DNA of 64,000 nt from Hysterangium stoloniferum. Its lineage: Eukaryota > Basidiomycota > Agaricomycetes > Hysterangiales > Hysterangiaceae. A program made the position numbers and the translations under genes. Positions 38,501-49,921 of this stretch are shown in pieces. The notes beneath the pieces are model-generated. The model saw only the letters and a list, made by a program, of their open reading frames with translations. It had not been told where the DNA came from and did no database searches. The DNA lies in assembly GCA_015178975.1 (NCBI GenBank), contig WHVD01000005.1, positions 434,001-498,000 of the forward strand. The letters are read 5' to 3'. The stretch's first letter is position 1. Every line of letters starts with the position of its first letter.

Positions 38501-40111
38501 CTTCCATTCCTATCCCCCAAATGCCTCCCATCCCTTCATCGCCTTCCAACCGCCGTAAGCGACAGCCACTCTCTCCAGGCGGAAATGTTAACCGTAACAG
38601 CTCGTTCGTGAAACGTGACTCCATCACTTGGGCATTCAGGCCAGTTCCCGAAGATATGTTCGAGCGGCTCGAGGACTTCTTCCCTGACCACGATCTTGAT
38701 AAGCCAGTCATAGATGCAACACCATCCGGGGGATCATCCCCAACTCAGGTCGAACCCCATCCTCCGCCTGCCTTTCCCCCGCCCAGTCGCAGTAAGCACA
38801 AAAAATCGATTCGAGCAGCTGCCCATGAGCGAGCGTCGAAGATCGGTTCTTCTGCGCAGAATATGTTGCGGAAACGAAGCACAAAGTTGTGGGGAAGTCG
38901 TGTTGAAGAGGTTACTCCTGCACAAGCAAAGGGTGTCATGTTGTCTGCCACACCCGACTCACCGCCTAGTGTGCCCAATCCTAAACGTACGTGCATCCCA
39001 TTGAGCGTCTTGTTGTACCGTATATTGATGTCATTGCACAGCAATATTCAAGTGGATCAAAGGAGATCTGATCGGCAAAGGCACATATGGGCGTGTTTAT
39101 TTAGCACTCAATGCCACAGCTAGTGAAATGATCGCAGTGAAGCAGGTCGAAGTACCGAAAACCGCTAGTGACCAGAATGACAGCAGACAAATGCAGGTGG
39201 TCGAGGCGTTGATTTCTGAAAGCGACACCTTGAAAGATTTGGACCATCCAAATATTGTGCAATACCTCGGTTTCGAACGGTCGGCTGATCACTTGAGCAT
39301 GTGAGTAATTCTGCATTTTCATCACGGATGTATACTTAACATATGACACAGTTTTCTTGAATATGTGCCTGGTGGATCGATCGGTGGTTGCTTAAAGAAG
39401 CATGGCAAGTTCGATCATGAAGTCGTCCGATCATTTACTTCCCAAGTGCTGTCTGGTCTAGAGTATCTTCATCTCCGCGGTGTTCTTCACCGTGATTTGA
39501 AGGCTGATAATATTCTGCTCGATCCATCGGGAATTTGTAAGATATCTGATTTTGGAATCTCGAAACGCAGTGGTGAGAGTTGTATCGTAATATTTAAAGT
39601 ATATGCTTCTCACGACGATTTGTAGACGACATATATGACAATGACGCTGCATTCACCGCCATGCAAGGATCCATATTTTGGATGGCACCGGAAGTGTTAC
39701 ACAATAACAAGCAAGGATACAACGCCAAAATCGACATTTGGAGTTTGGGGTGTCTCGTTTTGGAGATGTGGGCTGGACGTCGGCCTTGGAATCAAGAAGA
39801 TATTGTGGCAGTCATGTTCAAGGTATATATATTTTGGAAATCAAGCTGTGTAGCAGCTCATCAGACTTCTTATAGCTCGGAGCGTCCCGTGAGGCGCCGC
39901 CTGTACCAGACGACGTCAAGCTCGATGAGATCGAAGATGACTTCCGGCGACAATGTTTCGCCATGTAAGAACTATACATTTCCGTCTTTGAGCATATTTT
40001 GACTGGATATCTTTCCGTAGCAATCCAAACGAGCGTCCCACAGCAGCCGAGCTGCGTAAACATAGGTTCCTGGAATTAAAACCAGGCTGGACATTCACTG
40101 GCTTCACGTAG
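35538..40111 (+). CDS. BCK1: Bck1-type MAPKKK of cell-wall-integrity pathway
   Basis: MAP kinase kinase kinase acting below protein kinase C on Mkk1/2-type kinases. The N-terminus MLGRRKLGPLIVANPDTDSG starts a very long Ser/Pro-rich part, with a small folded segment (VDTYVYKKVPITHARTGEAIRELIFTAL, over introns 35967-36018 and at 36187). The kinase begins WIKGDLIGKGTYGRVYLAL and holds IAVKQVEV, LHRDLKADNILLD, DFGISK, MAPEV and WSLGCLVLEMWAGRRPW, so all catalytic residues are present. It ends PGWTFTGFT. Between about 37477 and 37550 the reading frame changes: either an intron 37477-37532 with weak sites or a missing base in a C run. Length is roughly 1380 residues. Confidence 0.9.
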
Positions 40112-40807
40112 ATAATATGGAACATCCGAAGGACAGTCCTTACACCAGTAGCTTTTCTCGATCTTTTCTTCTTCGCTTGTTTACCCATTCACTGTCATGT
40201 TGCCGTTTTTGCCGCGCTACCGCTTCCGGGTTGTTCCTTACGTCTTTCGCCTCACATTGCATTTTACTGCGCATGTTTTGGTCTGCCATCCTGTATCCCA
40301 ATTGCAAATACTAATCAGCTCTCCAGCTCTGACAATACACAAGCCCCGTTTATATAATAGCTAATCTAGAAGTCTGACATCATAAAGCACATGATCTGGC
40401 ATTCTTGCCAATGGCAATGCGCATTTTAAGCAGTTCAAGTTTGGAAGCAACAATTGCGATTTCATTCGCACAGCAGCATGCAGTATATGGGCGGCCTAGA
40501 AAAAACGTGTCTTACTCTGAGTCTCGTATTTATCCAATTGACCATGGCAATGAACTGGCACACAGATACAACGTCTATGGAGAAGCAGGCATGTACGATG
40601 GGAAGATGCGATCATTTACGCTAAAATGAAGGTGCATTGAGACTTGTCTTTAGTATCTGTAACCGAGATCTTTAACTTAGGCCGTCTTTGTGAGCATTCA
40701 GCATTCTGGGTCTTGATTCAAACCGTGAGTATACGCCGCAAATCAAGGCAAAAATGACCCCAAGACTCGTTGGCGTCCTGCAGTTATGATGGCTGTACGT
40801 CTACAGG
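40112..40807. other. Intergenic, no gene seen
   Basis: About 700 bp after the MAPKKK. A 74-residue frame at 40405-40629 is open, but its content is unlike any family I know and it has no splice partners, so I leave it unannotated. Confidence 0.35.
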
Positions 40808-41219
40808 ATGGACACGGCCTTGATTCCCAGAAAGAAAGACCCACATCGCGATCGACGACGCCAAAGCGCCAAAGAAAAACAGCTGGAAGCACAACACTGG
40901 CTAGAGGTCGTTGACAGCAGGCACCTTTATGGCTCAGCTCTGGAATTCTATAAATATTGGGCTGGTAGCGGATACCAATTATTTAGTCCAGATTGATTCA
41001 CAGGGTAAATTGCGCTGGGCACGCAATGGCGAGCTCGTTGACACAACCGCTGGTAAATGGAAAACCTTGGGTGACGGAATGGGCATTGCCCCGACAGATG
41101 GCCAGATACTATATTTCAACACGGTGACGGTTTCGGTAATTCCAGGATTGTTGAAGCTGAACATTATATGGGCCATGCAGCATGGAGAGTCGATTTACCA
41201 CGGCAGGTTTGACGGATAG
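40808..41219 (+). pseudogene. Degenerate copy of a basidiomycete HWLE-type protein
   Basis: The first frame reads PRKKDPHRDRRRQSAKEKQ, LEAQHWLEVVDSRHLYGS and ALEFYKYW and then stops. In another frame follow NYLVQIDSQGKLRWARN and GELVDTTAGKWKTLGDGMG. In basidiomycete proteins of this uncharacterised type, as I recall them, the HWLE...YGS block and the YLVKID..G.L.WARNGE block are in one chain separated by several tens of residues. Here the middle is missing and the frame is broken, which suggests a truncated, decaying paralogue. The function of the intact family is unknown. Recognition is from memory of the two blocks, so only moderately sure. Confidence 0.5.
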
Positions 41220-42488
41220 GTTACTTCGGAAGATTGTAGGAGATTCTTGACCTTCCATGTTTGATGTATAATCTTCATAGACCTAATACCCGGCTTTATG
41301 TGACGGTGTGTTTACTCCTTTGCTTCAATCATTGCCTGGGTGACATAAATATATGGTAGGACGAGCACATACTCAAAAAAGAACTTAAACAGTCAATCTC
41401 TTCATTGTTATGAATGTGTGCACAGACAATAAATCATCCTTTAGATACACTATTGGGAGGAAAGTCAAGGTTTAGCCAAATATCATATTCTCACAAAGAT
41501 ACTTCACAATGCCGCACTATTTGACAACTTTCTGGCAGGCAGCTTGCTATTGGATTTGGACTGCATTGTCTATTCTTTGTATTCATACGACTATACTGGC
41601 TACCATGGCTTTTCTTCAAGTTTTCATAATAAAATTACGCACGGGACCACTGTCCTTCAACAGCCATGACCGAGACAGGCACCGCGTCCTATCACTTTGT
41701 CAAAAGAGGACATAAAATGAAGAGAAGAACATTACTTTCTCATCGTAATCCACCCATTCACCTCCATCATCAAGATCTACATTAGAAAACTTGGTCCCCG
41801 ATTTAATCCCTTCACACTTCCACATGCCCTGTTAATTCGTTAGTTGAGATTGTGAATAGGAGCAATTGTTTTCACACACCCTGGCATCAAAACCTATAAA
41901 TTCTAAACCTCGACAATCCAGCGTTAGGAAAGGCGCAAACGTTCCGTTAGACTCAGAAGTGTAGGGTTGTATAGGTGATGACTGTTCAAATTTTGCGGTA
42001 TGCTCCCTTTTGCAGAAACCGCATCGCCATACGAAATTGGCCTTATTTCCTTTGCCACCAGATACTTCATGTTCTTCCTAGAGCTCCCCATCATGACTGA
42101 GAGATTCACATTGTATATTCAAAACTTACAAGTCTGTTCAACGCTACGAAATTGGAATGTGTTTCATGACAACTATTACATTTCACCTGTGAGTGAAATC
42201 GCATGAGGAAAGCGAAAACAGGATTTGCACATGTAATACAGACTTGAAAGAAAAACTCATGATCGGCCGTGGCAGGAAGAAGGTTGGTGACATTCTCCAG
42301 GTCTGCTTTAATGGATAACAGAAGACGCTAAGACATGGCTATCAGTAGATAAAAGGTCTGACCCTCCGAACGATCTTACCACCATCAGAGCAGCAGGAAG
42401 GAGTTTATATCAAGTCATAGATCAAAAGAATTGTCTCCACTTGGAAGATGATCTCAACTTAGGAAGTGTTCCAATGCATTTCGCAAGG
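41220..42488. other. Gene-free stretch before tRNA
   Basis: About 1.3 kb in which I find no supported gene, repeat or RNA. Several short frames exist but none is longer than about 70 residues or shows a known motif. Confidence 0.4.
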
Positions 42489-42570
42489 GGCTGCTTGGCT
42501 AAGGGGTACGGCGTCGCACTTGTACTTAGGTGTTATGCGAAGATCAGGAGTTCAAATCTCCTAGTAGCCT
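42489..42570 (+). tRNA. tRNA-Thr (UGU) with 10-nt intron
   Basis: A full cloverleaf can be drawn. Acceptor stem GGCTGCT pairs with AGTAGCC (one G-U). The D arm starts at GCT and closes with GGC. The anticodon stem TCGCA/TGCGA is perfect, and the T arm AGGAG-TTCAAAT-CTCCT is perfect with the B-box GTTCAAATC. The 17-nt anticodon interval CTTGTACTTAGGTGTTA is a 7-nt loop with anticodon TGT (42521-42523) plus a 10-nt intron, CTTAGGTGTT, one base 3' of the anticodon, the canonical place. Run of T at 42575 gives Pol III termination. Discriminator base is T, which is acceptable for threonine. Confidence 0.9.
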
Positions 42571-42846
42571 TATTGTTTTTGACCGCACACTTTTTTAAGT
42601 GCTGTGTACTACCACGTTCCTTTTATCTGACATTATCAAATTCCATCAGAGTTCAAATCTCCTGGTAGCCTTATTATTTTTGACAGCATACTTTGTATAA
42701 GTGCTGTGTACCACATTATTTTTATCTGACATTATCAAATTCCATCAGAGTTCAAATCTCCTGGTAGCCTTATTATTTTTGACAGCATACTTTGTATAAG
42801 TGCTGTGTACCACGTTATTTTTATCTGACATCATCAAATTCCAATC
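42548..42846 (+). repeat. Tandem array of tRNA 3' half plus flank, three copies
   Basis: The unit starts at GAGTTCAAATCTCCT inside the T arm of the tRNA and runs about 78 nt past it, ending ATCAAATTCCATC. Copies start at 42548, 42649 and 42748 (periods 101 and 99). Copies 2 and 3 are nearly identical to each other and differ from copy 1 in several places, such as GGTAGCC for AGTAGCC. They keep the T arm, 3' acceptor strand and T-rich end but no 5' half, so they cannot fold as tRNA. A simple tandem duplication is the likely origin. Confidence 0.9.
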
Positions 42847-42918
42847 TTACACTGGTACTTCACCGTAGACGTTCGTTCAACTCTCCACATAAACCTCTCT
42901 TGTGATTTTATTTGTCTT

Positions 42919-44058
42919 ATGAACTCGACTGATGAGCCAGCCTCCTCTTCGACTAATGAAGAAGCGAAAGAATGCCGGATCTGTCAGGGAGGTCCGGAGG
43001 ACGTCGAGACGTGTGGTCGTTTGATCAAGCCTTGCATGTGCAAGGGTACCATGCAAGTTAGTCAACTCCCCATTATGATTGAGGTCTTTTAGTGACATAT
43101 CGTGGTAGTACGTGCATGTGAAGGTACAGTCGGCTTTCCCGTTTCTCCATACATGTCGTATAAGTATTGACACTTGCCTCAATTCCCTTAGTGTCTCAAC
43201 CAATGGCGAAAGAGCTCTGGATCGAAGAGTGCATTTTATCAATGCCATACCTGTCATTATTCTTATGCCTTCGCTCGTACATCGGCAGCAGGTCTGGCAA
43301 CCTCACCACGTACGCACTGTGTTCAACATTTACCGTGCTCTGATTAACTCTCTTGGGGCTGCAGTGGTCCTCGGCCTTGCTTCCATTCTTCTGTTTACAG
43401 TCCTTGTCTTCACCGCATCTTTTCTAGTCAGCTATCTTGTCCCCAGCTTAGCAACCCCGTCGTATTCACTCGAGACCCAATCTGTTCGAGAGCTGCTCAT
43501 GCTACCCGTCAGCATGGCAAACCGAGTCGCAGGGTACGCCGCTCGCTCATACGACGCTTACCATTTCACCTTTTGGTGGTCCTACCACGACGACGACGCT
43601 TGGGACGCACCCGTCGAGGATGAAACTCTATTAAAACACCCGAGTGAAGTCGGCTTTCTGACCATGCTCGTTCATCGCTTTATACTTGGCCTATCCACGG
43701 TTGGCAGCTTGTCTATGCTGGCGTTTGTCTCGCAAGTCAGGTAGCTAGTTATGCGGCAATTCCACATGCAAGTGTATCGATTCACATATTTCCAGATTTT
43801 GGGGCAGGCTTTTAAATCGAGGTTATCGGGTCAACAGAAATAGGGGAGAGCGTACGACAGATAGCATCTTCCCCATCCTTGTGCTGGTACTTGTCGCCAT
43901 TGGAATTGCCAGGTATGAGCTCTTTGTCGTCGGTGGTTTTCTTTCTTTCTGACCAATGATATCCTGTCAGAGCTCTACGTAACATCTATCGTTTTAATCA
44001 TTCGATGGCACATCGAATTTTAATACGAGTAGAACAAGTCATTTTGGAGGTGGCCTAA
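42919..44058 (+). CDS. RING-CH (MARCH/Doa10-like) membrane E3 ubiquitin ligase
   Basis: Probable ER or endosomal E3 ligase. Six exons (introns 43057-43108, 43124-43191, 43310-43364, 43741-43795, 43913-43970) give 852 nt, 283 residues. The RING-CH is C4HC3: ECRICQGG...KPCMCKGTMQ-YVHVKCLNQW...FYQCHTCHYSY. The His of the motif comes from a 15-nt exon (43109-43123, YVHVK). After the RING, FARTSAAGLATSPLVLGLASILLFTVLVFTASFLVSYLV begins the first membrane part; a second hydrophobic segment lies near FLTMLVHRFILGLSTVGSLSMLAFVSQ and a third near IFPILVLVLVAIGIARAL. It begins directly after the tRNA-derived repeats. Confidence 0.9.
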
Positions 44059-44591
44059 ATGAAAGATGCTTGTATTTAACCAGCAACTTATCATTGATCA
44101 ATGGCATACAAGTTCCCTTTCATTGTACTTATAGAGATGTTATATTATATTACCAAATGAAAGGCTGTTGTTATCAGCCTCACTCGGTCGACACAGACAG
44201 GACTAAGTTTTCTTTATTTTAATAGCAGTATGATACAAGATGAATGTGAGGCTCCCTAGGGAAGAGTGGGAAAGGATTTTATGGTCAAAAAGATTCCCCT
44301 CTTATCACTGTGGAATGTATATCACTGTGGAATGTATATCACTGTGGAATGTATACTTATATATCTGTTTGGAACAATAAGATTGTGGTAATAAAAGGTG
44401 TCGGAAGACAAGGAAGATGTAGCAGGAAAAGGAGAACAATGGTCGATGGGAGAACAATGGTCAAGGGTAATTGAGTGGCGGCACAAGGAATGCTTGAGTA
44501 GCTGAACAAAGGGAGTAATTGGGAATGGTGGCATATGTGGTAAGGTGGCCAGACTTACACCAAACATGAAATGGGACATCTATCGAATATT
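44059..44591. other. Convergent 3' region with short repeats
   Basis: 533 bp between two converging genes. Three perfect copies of a 17-bp unit (ATCACTGTGGAATGTAT) stand at 44304-44354, and GAGAACAATGGTC occurs twice about 44430-44465. No gene is seen. Confidence 0.6.
44304..44354 (+). repeat. 17-bp tandem repeat, three copies
   Basis: Unit ATCACTGTGGAATGTAT repeated three times without change at 44304, 44321 and 44338, in the untranslated space between two converging genes. Minisatellite-like; no function implied. Confidence 0.95.
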
Positions 44592-47500
44592 TTAAAAATG
44601 ACGACGAATCCTGATCCGAAGCGATTCATATAATTGTCGAACATCATTACGTTCAGAACCGAGTTCACGCAAATACTGGTTTACGACCTCGTCCAACATG
44701 TTCGCAGGGAACTCGTTTCTGTTCGTTTTAGACTGAGGCCGAATTGCTTCGTCCAACCAGTCTGATATTAGAATCGCGATGTCCGCTGAGAGGAATTGAA
44801 TAGCCTCTTGGGTATTGAATGGGGGGATCTGTTGAGGCGATATAATTCTGTTCGAACAAGAAACAGAGATGTGATGGCTACCTGTGATTCATACATGTTG
44901 TGGAATCCATCAAAAACTGTTGCGGGAGGTACACCGCCACTAGTAAGAGTACGCGGTGCCCACCCAGGTGATAGTTCCTGTCGGTTCTCCAATGCGAGTT
45001 TTTCGAGCAATAACGCAATATCGTCTACATGATACGAAGTGAGCTTTGATAAAATGACAGTGAAATTACTGTACCAAGTGGGAATGCTGCTTCAGAGGGG
45101 AAAAATTTACTTGCAAGTAGAGAAACAGCTGCAGATAGGTGCGACATCCGTTCCTCAGAGACAGCTTCTGCGACAGCTACATTGTTGTGTGAAAGTTAGT
45201 TATGTTTTGAGCGCATAAAGTACTTCATACTTTCGGCGATTACAGTCTCCCAGGTCGCTTGTGTGAGTTGAGTGTCCCGATGATCTGATACCTTGAAAAT
45301 AAGAAGTTTCACCACATATAGCTTATAGGGCTCTGCGTAGTTATTATACAGCTGATGGTTTGTAAATATCCATTCGACTTTACAAGGTCTTCGCACTCAC
45401 TTGACTGATGTTCAGCAACTCTTTTTCGAGTTGGCGTAACCGTAAGCTATCCTGGCCTTGAGGGTTCTTCAACTTCGCGAACAAACTGTGGTACACTTCA
45501 CGTTGCACTTGCGCCACCTCCAACTTTTCTTCGAGATCGGTTAGAAATTCCACAGCGGTCTCTTGCCGTCCTACTTCAGCGCTAGAGTGGGACTTTGCAT
45601 TATTTACAGCCAATGTCAAGTACTCGATTCGTTTGTCGAGAGGTAGTTCGAAGCTGAAAAAGGTGGAATAAGCCTCAGTCGAGCATGGAAATTAACGAGG
45701 CATGTACTCAAGAGATTCGGCCATATCTGCGAGGACTTTGGCAGCACGTAATGGCGCGTCTGTCTTAACATGGTATTGCCACAAGAAGTCAAGCTTCTCT
45801 ACTGTGCGGGGGTCCCTTTGCAGGTGTGCCTCCAAGAATGCTGGACGATACTACGATAAATAAGTAAGAATATTAAGGCAGTCATCGCTAACATATCACA
45901 CCTCTAGTAGCTCCTCTGTCATGCCACGGCTTATCAGCCAGTCATAGAAGAATGAGTGGAAAGCTTGGTCCTGTGACTCGAAAGCCAACTGATATGCACG
46001 GGTCCTAGCTGTCTCCTCATTGTTTCCAGGCTGTCCTTTCAATAAAGCCTCGTTCAAGGCTTCGTCGAACGTGGCTAGTGACTCGACACATATTCCATAA
46101 CAGGCCCATCTACGTTCATACAGCTGCTTGCGTGGATCTGAGTCACCAGGAGGACACCCCATTAGCCAATAGTCACGACCTTCATTGGTGGCATCAAATT
46201 CCTGGGCACATCGAAGGGGCAAGAAGACGGCGCCTGACCAATACTTCAGCGAGATCGTTCTCAATGAACCGCAGAAACATACCTGTAGCATAAAAACACC
46301 GGCGATAATCCGCAACGATATCAACAAGGCTTTGAAGCTCCATAATTCTCGCGCCATCAACAAACAATCTATTCAAAATAAGCACGAGGTTGTTATTTAA
46401 CACTGGGAAAATACCTCAAGGACTCTTGAAGATATTTTGTCCTTTCTTCAGGACTCGATGTTTCTGTTGCCTTACGAAGGCTTTCTTGGGCCTAAATGAA
46501 GGTATAAGGTACAGCTACAGGATTGATAAATACGGACATGCCTTGAAGTACTTCACATCATCCAAGCTACAGAAGGACCCACAGCGCGACTGGAGTACCT
46601 CACTGATCGTGTCGACCTGGATTACGTCGTAAGCCTCGAAGACTCCAATGGAAGATAATAACGAACGCTAGTTTGTTGAGCTATCTGTTGGTTAATCACG
46701 GCTGTCACCAGAGCGCGAGCAACGTCTCGCCCATCCTTCGTTGTGATGAGATCACAGTATCGCAAGGTGATCAACCGTCTAAATATGGCATCTCCACACC
46801 TTTGTCCGATATCAAAACAAATTCATCTCAAGTACAAAATGTTCTTACAGAGCAGCGACTTGGGGTAGGCCGTAATCTTGTAGCAAAAGGACAAATGATA
46901 TCGCCTCAATTGTCTGAGATACAAGGACCTTTAATCCCGCTGCAGATGCGTTCTCCGCCTACCGTAAAGTATCAATTAGCTAGTATACGATCAAGTGAGA
47001 TCCGAACTAACTTTCCAGGCCTCTTGCTCGGCAGTTGCACGGCTATTGCCAGTGAACTCGCCTTGAGAAGAATCGAATAAGTGAGGGTTTGTTACGAGGA
47101 AGTGTCTAAGTGAATCTAGGTTCTTTTGCACTGCGACCAGTGTCTGTTCGAAAACATTGGATTTCAACGAGGAGGGTCTGTGAAGACGATAAGCAAATGA
47201 TTCATAGAAGGGTAAGGCTTCACTGACTTGTCACCCAAAGTAATTTGAGTCCTCCAGATGGGACGTATCACTCGTGCGAAATACAAGGCAAACCCGGCAT
47301 GCCTGCCACTGAACACGATATTGCTATCACCTGCTTTAAATAAGTGGATAGGAAAATAATGACGAAAAAATGCTGGACACACCACCACCGTAGCCGATAC
47401 CTTCCTTAAACGCCGGTTTACCACTCTGACTGAATAGTATGCCTTTGGCATTGTTGGCTACTACAGGCGTGGCTGATTGCCCTGACTCCGAGGATAGAAA

Positions 47501-49609
47501 AATGTTGCCTGATGCTAAGGCGAAGAGCATAGCACAAGTTTGATCGCGGCCGAAACTATGTGCGATGTTTAAACGAAGATTATCACCTCAGATTATAGGA
47601 GACCACCCACCTGGCGAAGAAATCCTGCAAAGCAGCTTGATTGCCCAGATCGGCTTCAACCAGAGAGGCGCTTAGAAAGTCTACTGCACGCCGCTTGACG
47701 ACTAGGTTCAGCCCCATGTTGGTGATGACAAGAAACTTCCTTTGAGGCCGTGAAAATTGTGTCGCGAGTTCATTGGTAACAGCTGCTACTAGGCTCTCTG
47801 GAGGTTTGTGTGAAGACGGCACCGATGGTACTTCACACATATCCCAGGCATTCCCTGAAATCGTCATTACACCTGCATATTCAGTCAGTATGGCACGCGG
47901 ACCTCCCGACGAACTCGGATAAGTCGAGTATTGGTTATATGATGGCGTAGGCAATGAGCCCAAAGAGCTGAGCGTAGCTAAATCTGGAGAAATGCATATG
48001 ATGAAATCGCTTTTTTCTGGATCTTCCCCGGGACTTTGGCGTTCCAGAGTTACCCCAGAGGCATAACACGAGCCCTCGATGCGTTTAACATGGAAAGGTG
48101 CCCCGTTGACCGCCGTCACAGGGGGGAGATAGCTACTAACCCGTGCCGCCGAGACCGGATCGGCCGGTGGATGTCGCAAACTTTGGGGGGGTAGTCGTAC
48201 GTGGGTTAATTGAAGTGTATCAGGGTCCATACCCATCATATAGCGTTGCTTCGAGAAATACAGCCGTGCGCCGGTGGACGTTACCGCCATCAGTTGGGGT
48301 TGATCACTGGCATCGTTGGCTCGGGCACCCTTTTGGATAACGTGCAGTCCCACAATCGTGAATGCATCGCTCGGGACAATTCTGTTCGTGTCTGCAATGA
48401 TGTTTTTGAGAGTGCTTCGGAGCAGTAGGCTATCACCTCGTAGTCCGAGCGAAAACATGGATATGTGAGGCCGTTGAGTGAGAGTATAGAGATATTGACG
48501 TTCTTCGTCTACAATGATAGATACAACACGATCTGACGTTCTACGTTAGCGCAGTAGAACACGCCACAGCCATCGTCCTTACCGTCGGTAGTCGGTACAA
48601 TGCGCCACGAGGATAGAGTGACAGGTAACAAGCTGGTAATACTTCCCCCAGAGGAATGGCAGATTAAGCTAAGCTTTTTACTGAACCACCCTTCGCTCGA
48701 CTGGTAAATTAACTCGTAGAGATAGCCGTCCTCCACGCCGCACATAAATATACGACCATCCTTTGTCCCAACGATTGATTGCATCTCCTTGGCTGCGTGG
48801 ATAAAACCAGTCTCGTATAGCTTGACCTCGAGACGAGGAGCGTCCCCAGAAGGAGAAGGACCACTAACAGGAACGTCGGCAACCCCGATCAAAAGTATCG
48901 ATTTTGCGGTAGAAAGCACCAGAAGGTGTTTTATCTCATCGATAAAGACGTCGGGACGAGCCTTGACCAGTCCGACGTGCAATATAACATCTTCCTGGAC
49001 TTCAAATGTTGCGATGAGTGACCTGCAATTGACGCATATTAATGGCCAACACTAACAGCGGAAGGATTTCAGAAAGGTAAATACCCTTCTGTATAGTCCC
49101 ATAACAGAAGCCGATTATTGAGGGTGATCCATGCACGTTGGATGTTTGGGAAAAGACCCATACAACAGTGTGGTCGCACTTCCGACACCATTAATACATT
49201 CTGTATGTTCAAAAATTTCCAGACTAACCTTCATCATACTCATCAAACACCCCTGTGGGCATAGACTTGAAGCCTTCTACACCATCAGGACGATAAAAGG
49301 GTGCCCACGATCGGTGTGGCGGAATGTTATATGCTGCCGAGGAGGAGCCTTTTAAAAATATAAGTGCAGCGACAAACAGCGATGAATGGTTTATAGCATA
49401 CTTGCAAGGGTGTCCCGAAGCTCAGGAACCATCTGTGCATCCTTTTCAAATAGACTATTTAGTACATCGCTTGCCTTTGCAAGCGTTGCTAAACTAATGC
49501 CTGGAGGCTTGCTGGGGGAAGGTGATTGAAAAGGAGTTGAAGAAGTCGGGTAATTGTCTTTGGGGAAATTAGTGAAGGAGACGGCTGGTCCTCCAGTAAA
49601 GGATCCCAT
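44592..49609 (-). CDS. NUP170: Nuclear pore protein Nup155/Nup170
   Basis: Inner-ring nucleoporin. Start MGSFTGGPAVSFTNFP (ATG 49609), with ASDVLNSLFEKDAQMVPELRD near the N-terminus. The beta-propeller part contains MQSIVGTKDGRIFMCGVEDGYLYELIYQ...GWFSKKLSLICHSSGG and ISMFSLGLRGDSL. The middle has FSGRHAGFALYFARVIRPIWR, a family hallmark. The C-terminal helical solenoid runs through RAYQLAFESQDQAFHSFFYDWLISRGMTEELLE, PAFLEAHLQRDP, FLWQYHVKTDAPLRAAKVLADMAE, and LYNNYAEPYKLYVVKLLIF, to ESLRIRIRRHF at stop 44592. More than eight introns of about 50 nt interrupt it. It is divergent from mad2. Confidence 0.94.
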
Positions 49610-49921
49610 GCCACTGACGCGTCGAACGCGAGAAATAACAATGGATGTATGTCACATGTGACCCAAAACTCTGATTGCACCCAACAGACGGATTGGCATG
49701 ATACCCGGTTCGCGCATTTTCAATAATATATTCTCTGGTAAGACTCAAAACATAAGAGATATACACCTGAAAATTTTCTGAAATTTGATTTGTGCCTGTA
49801 TTTAACTAACACAACGCTTCACCCGTGACCAAACGCGTCACTCAACAAGTCACCTGACCAGAACGCGTGTTCTCAAGACTGCGAGTGAGGATCGTGGCTT
49901 CCTTCAAACCCGTCTCTCGTG
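49610..49921. promoter_or_regulatory. Divergent NUP170 / MAD2 promoter
   Basis: 312 bp between head-to-head starts. An ACGCG element repeats (AACGCGT near 49832 and 49860; ACGCGT is the MluI cell-cycle box core bound by MBF/SBF-type factors in fungi) about 90 and 60 bp before mad2. This would fit periodic expression of mad2, but rests on two short motifs. Confidence 0.45.

Noticed and set aside
40405..40629. 74-residue plus-strand frame
   Set aside because: No motif, no splice context and no resemblance to known proteins.
42548..42846. CRISPR-like or transposon repeat
   Set aside because: Units are about 100 bp with no unique spacers and derive from the tRNA 3' half; simple tandem duplication in a eukaryote.
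44322..44579. 85-residue minus-strand frame
   Set aside because: It overlaps the 17-bp tandem repeats in the space between two converging genes; repetitive chance frame.
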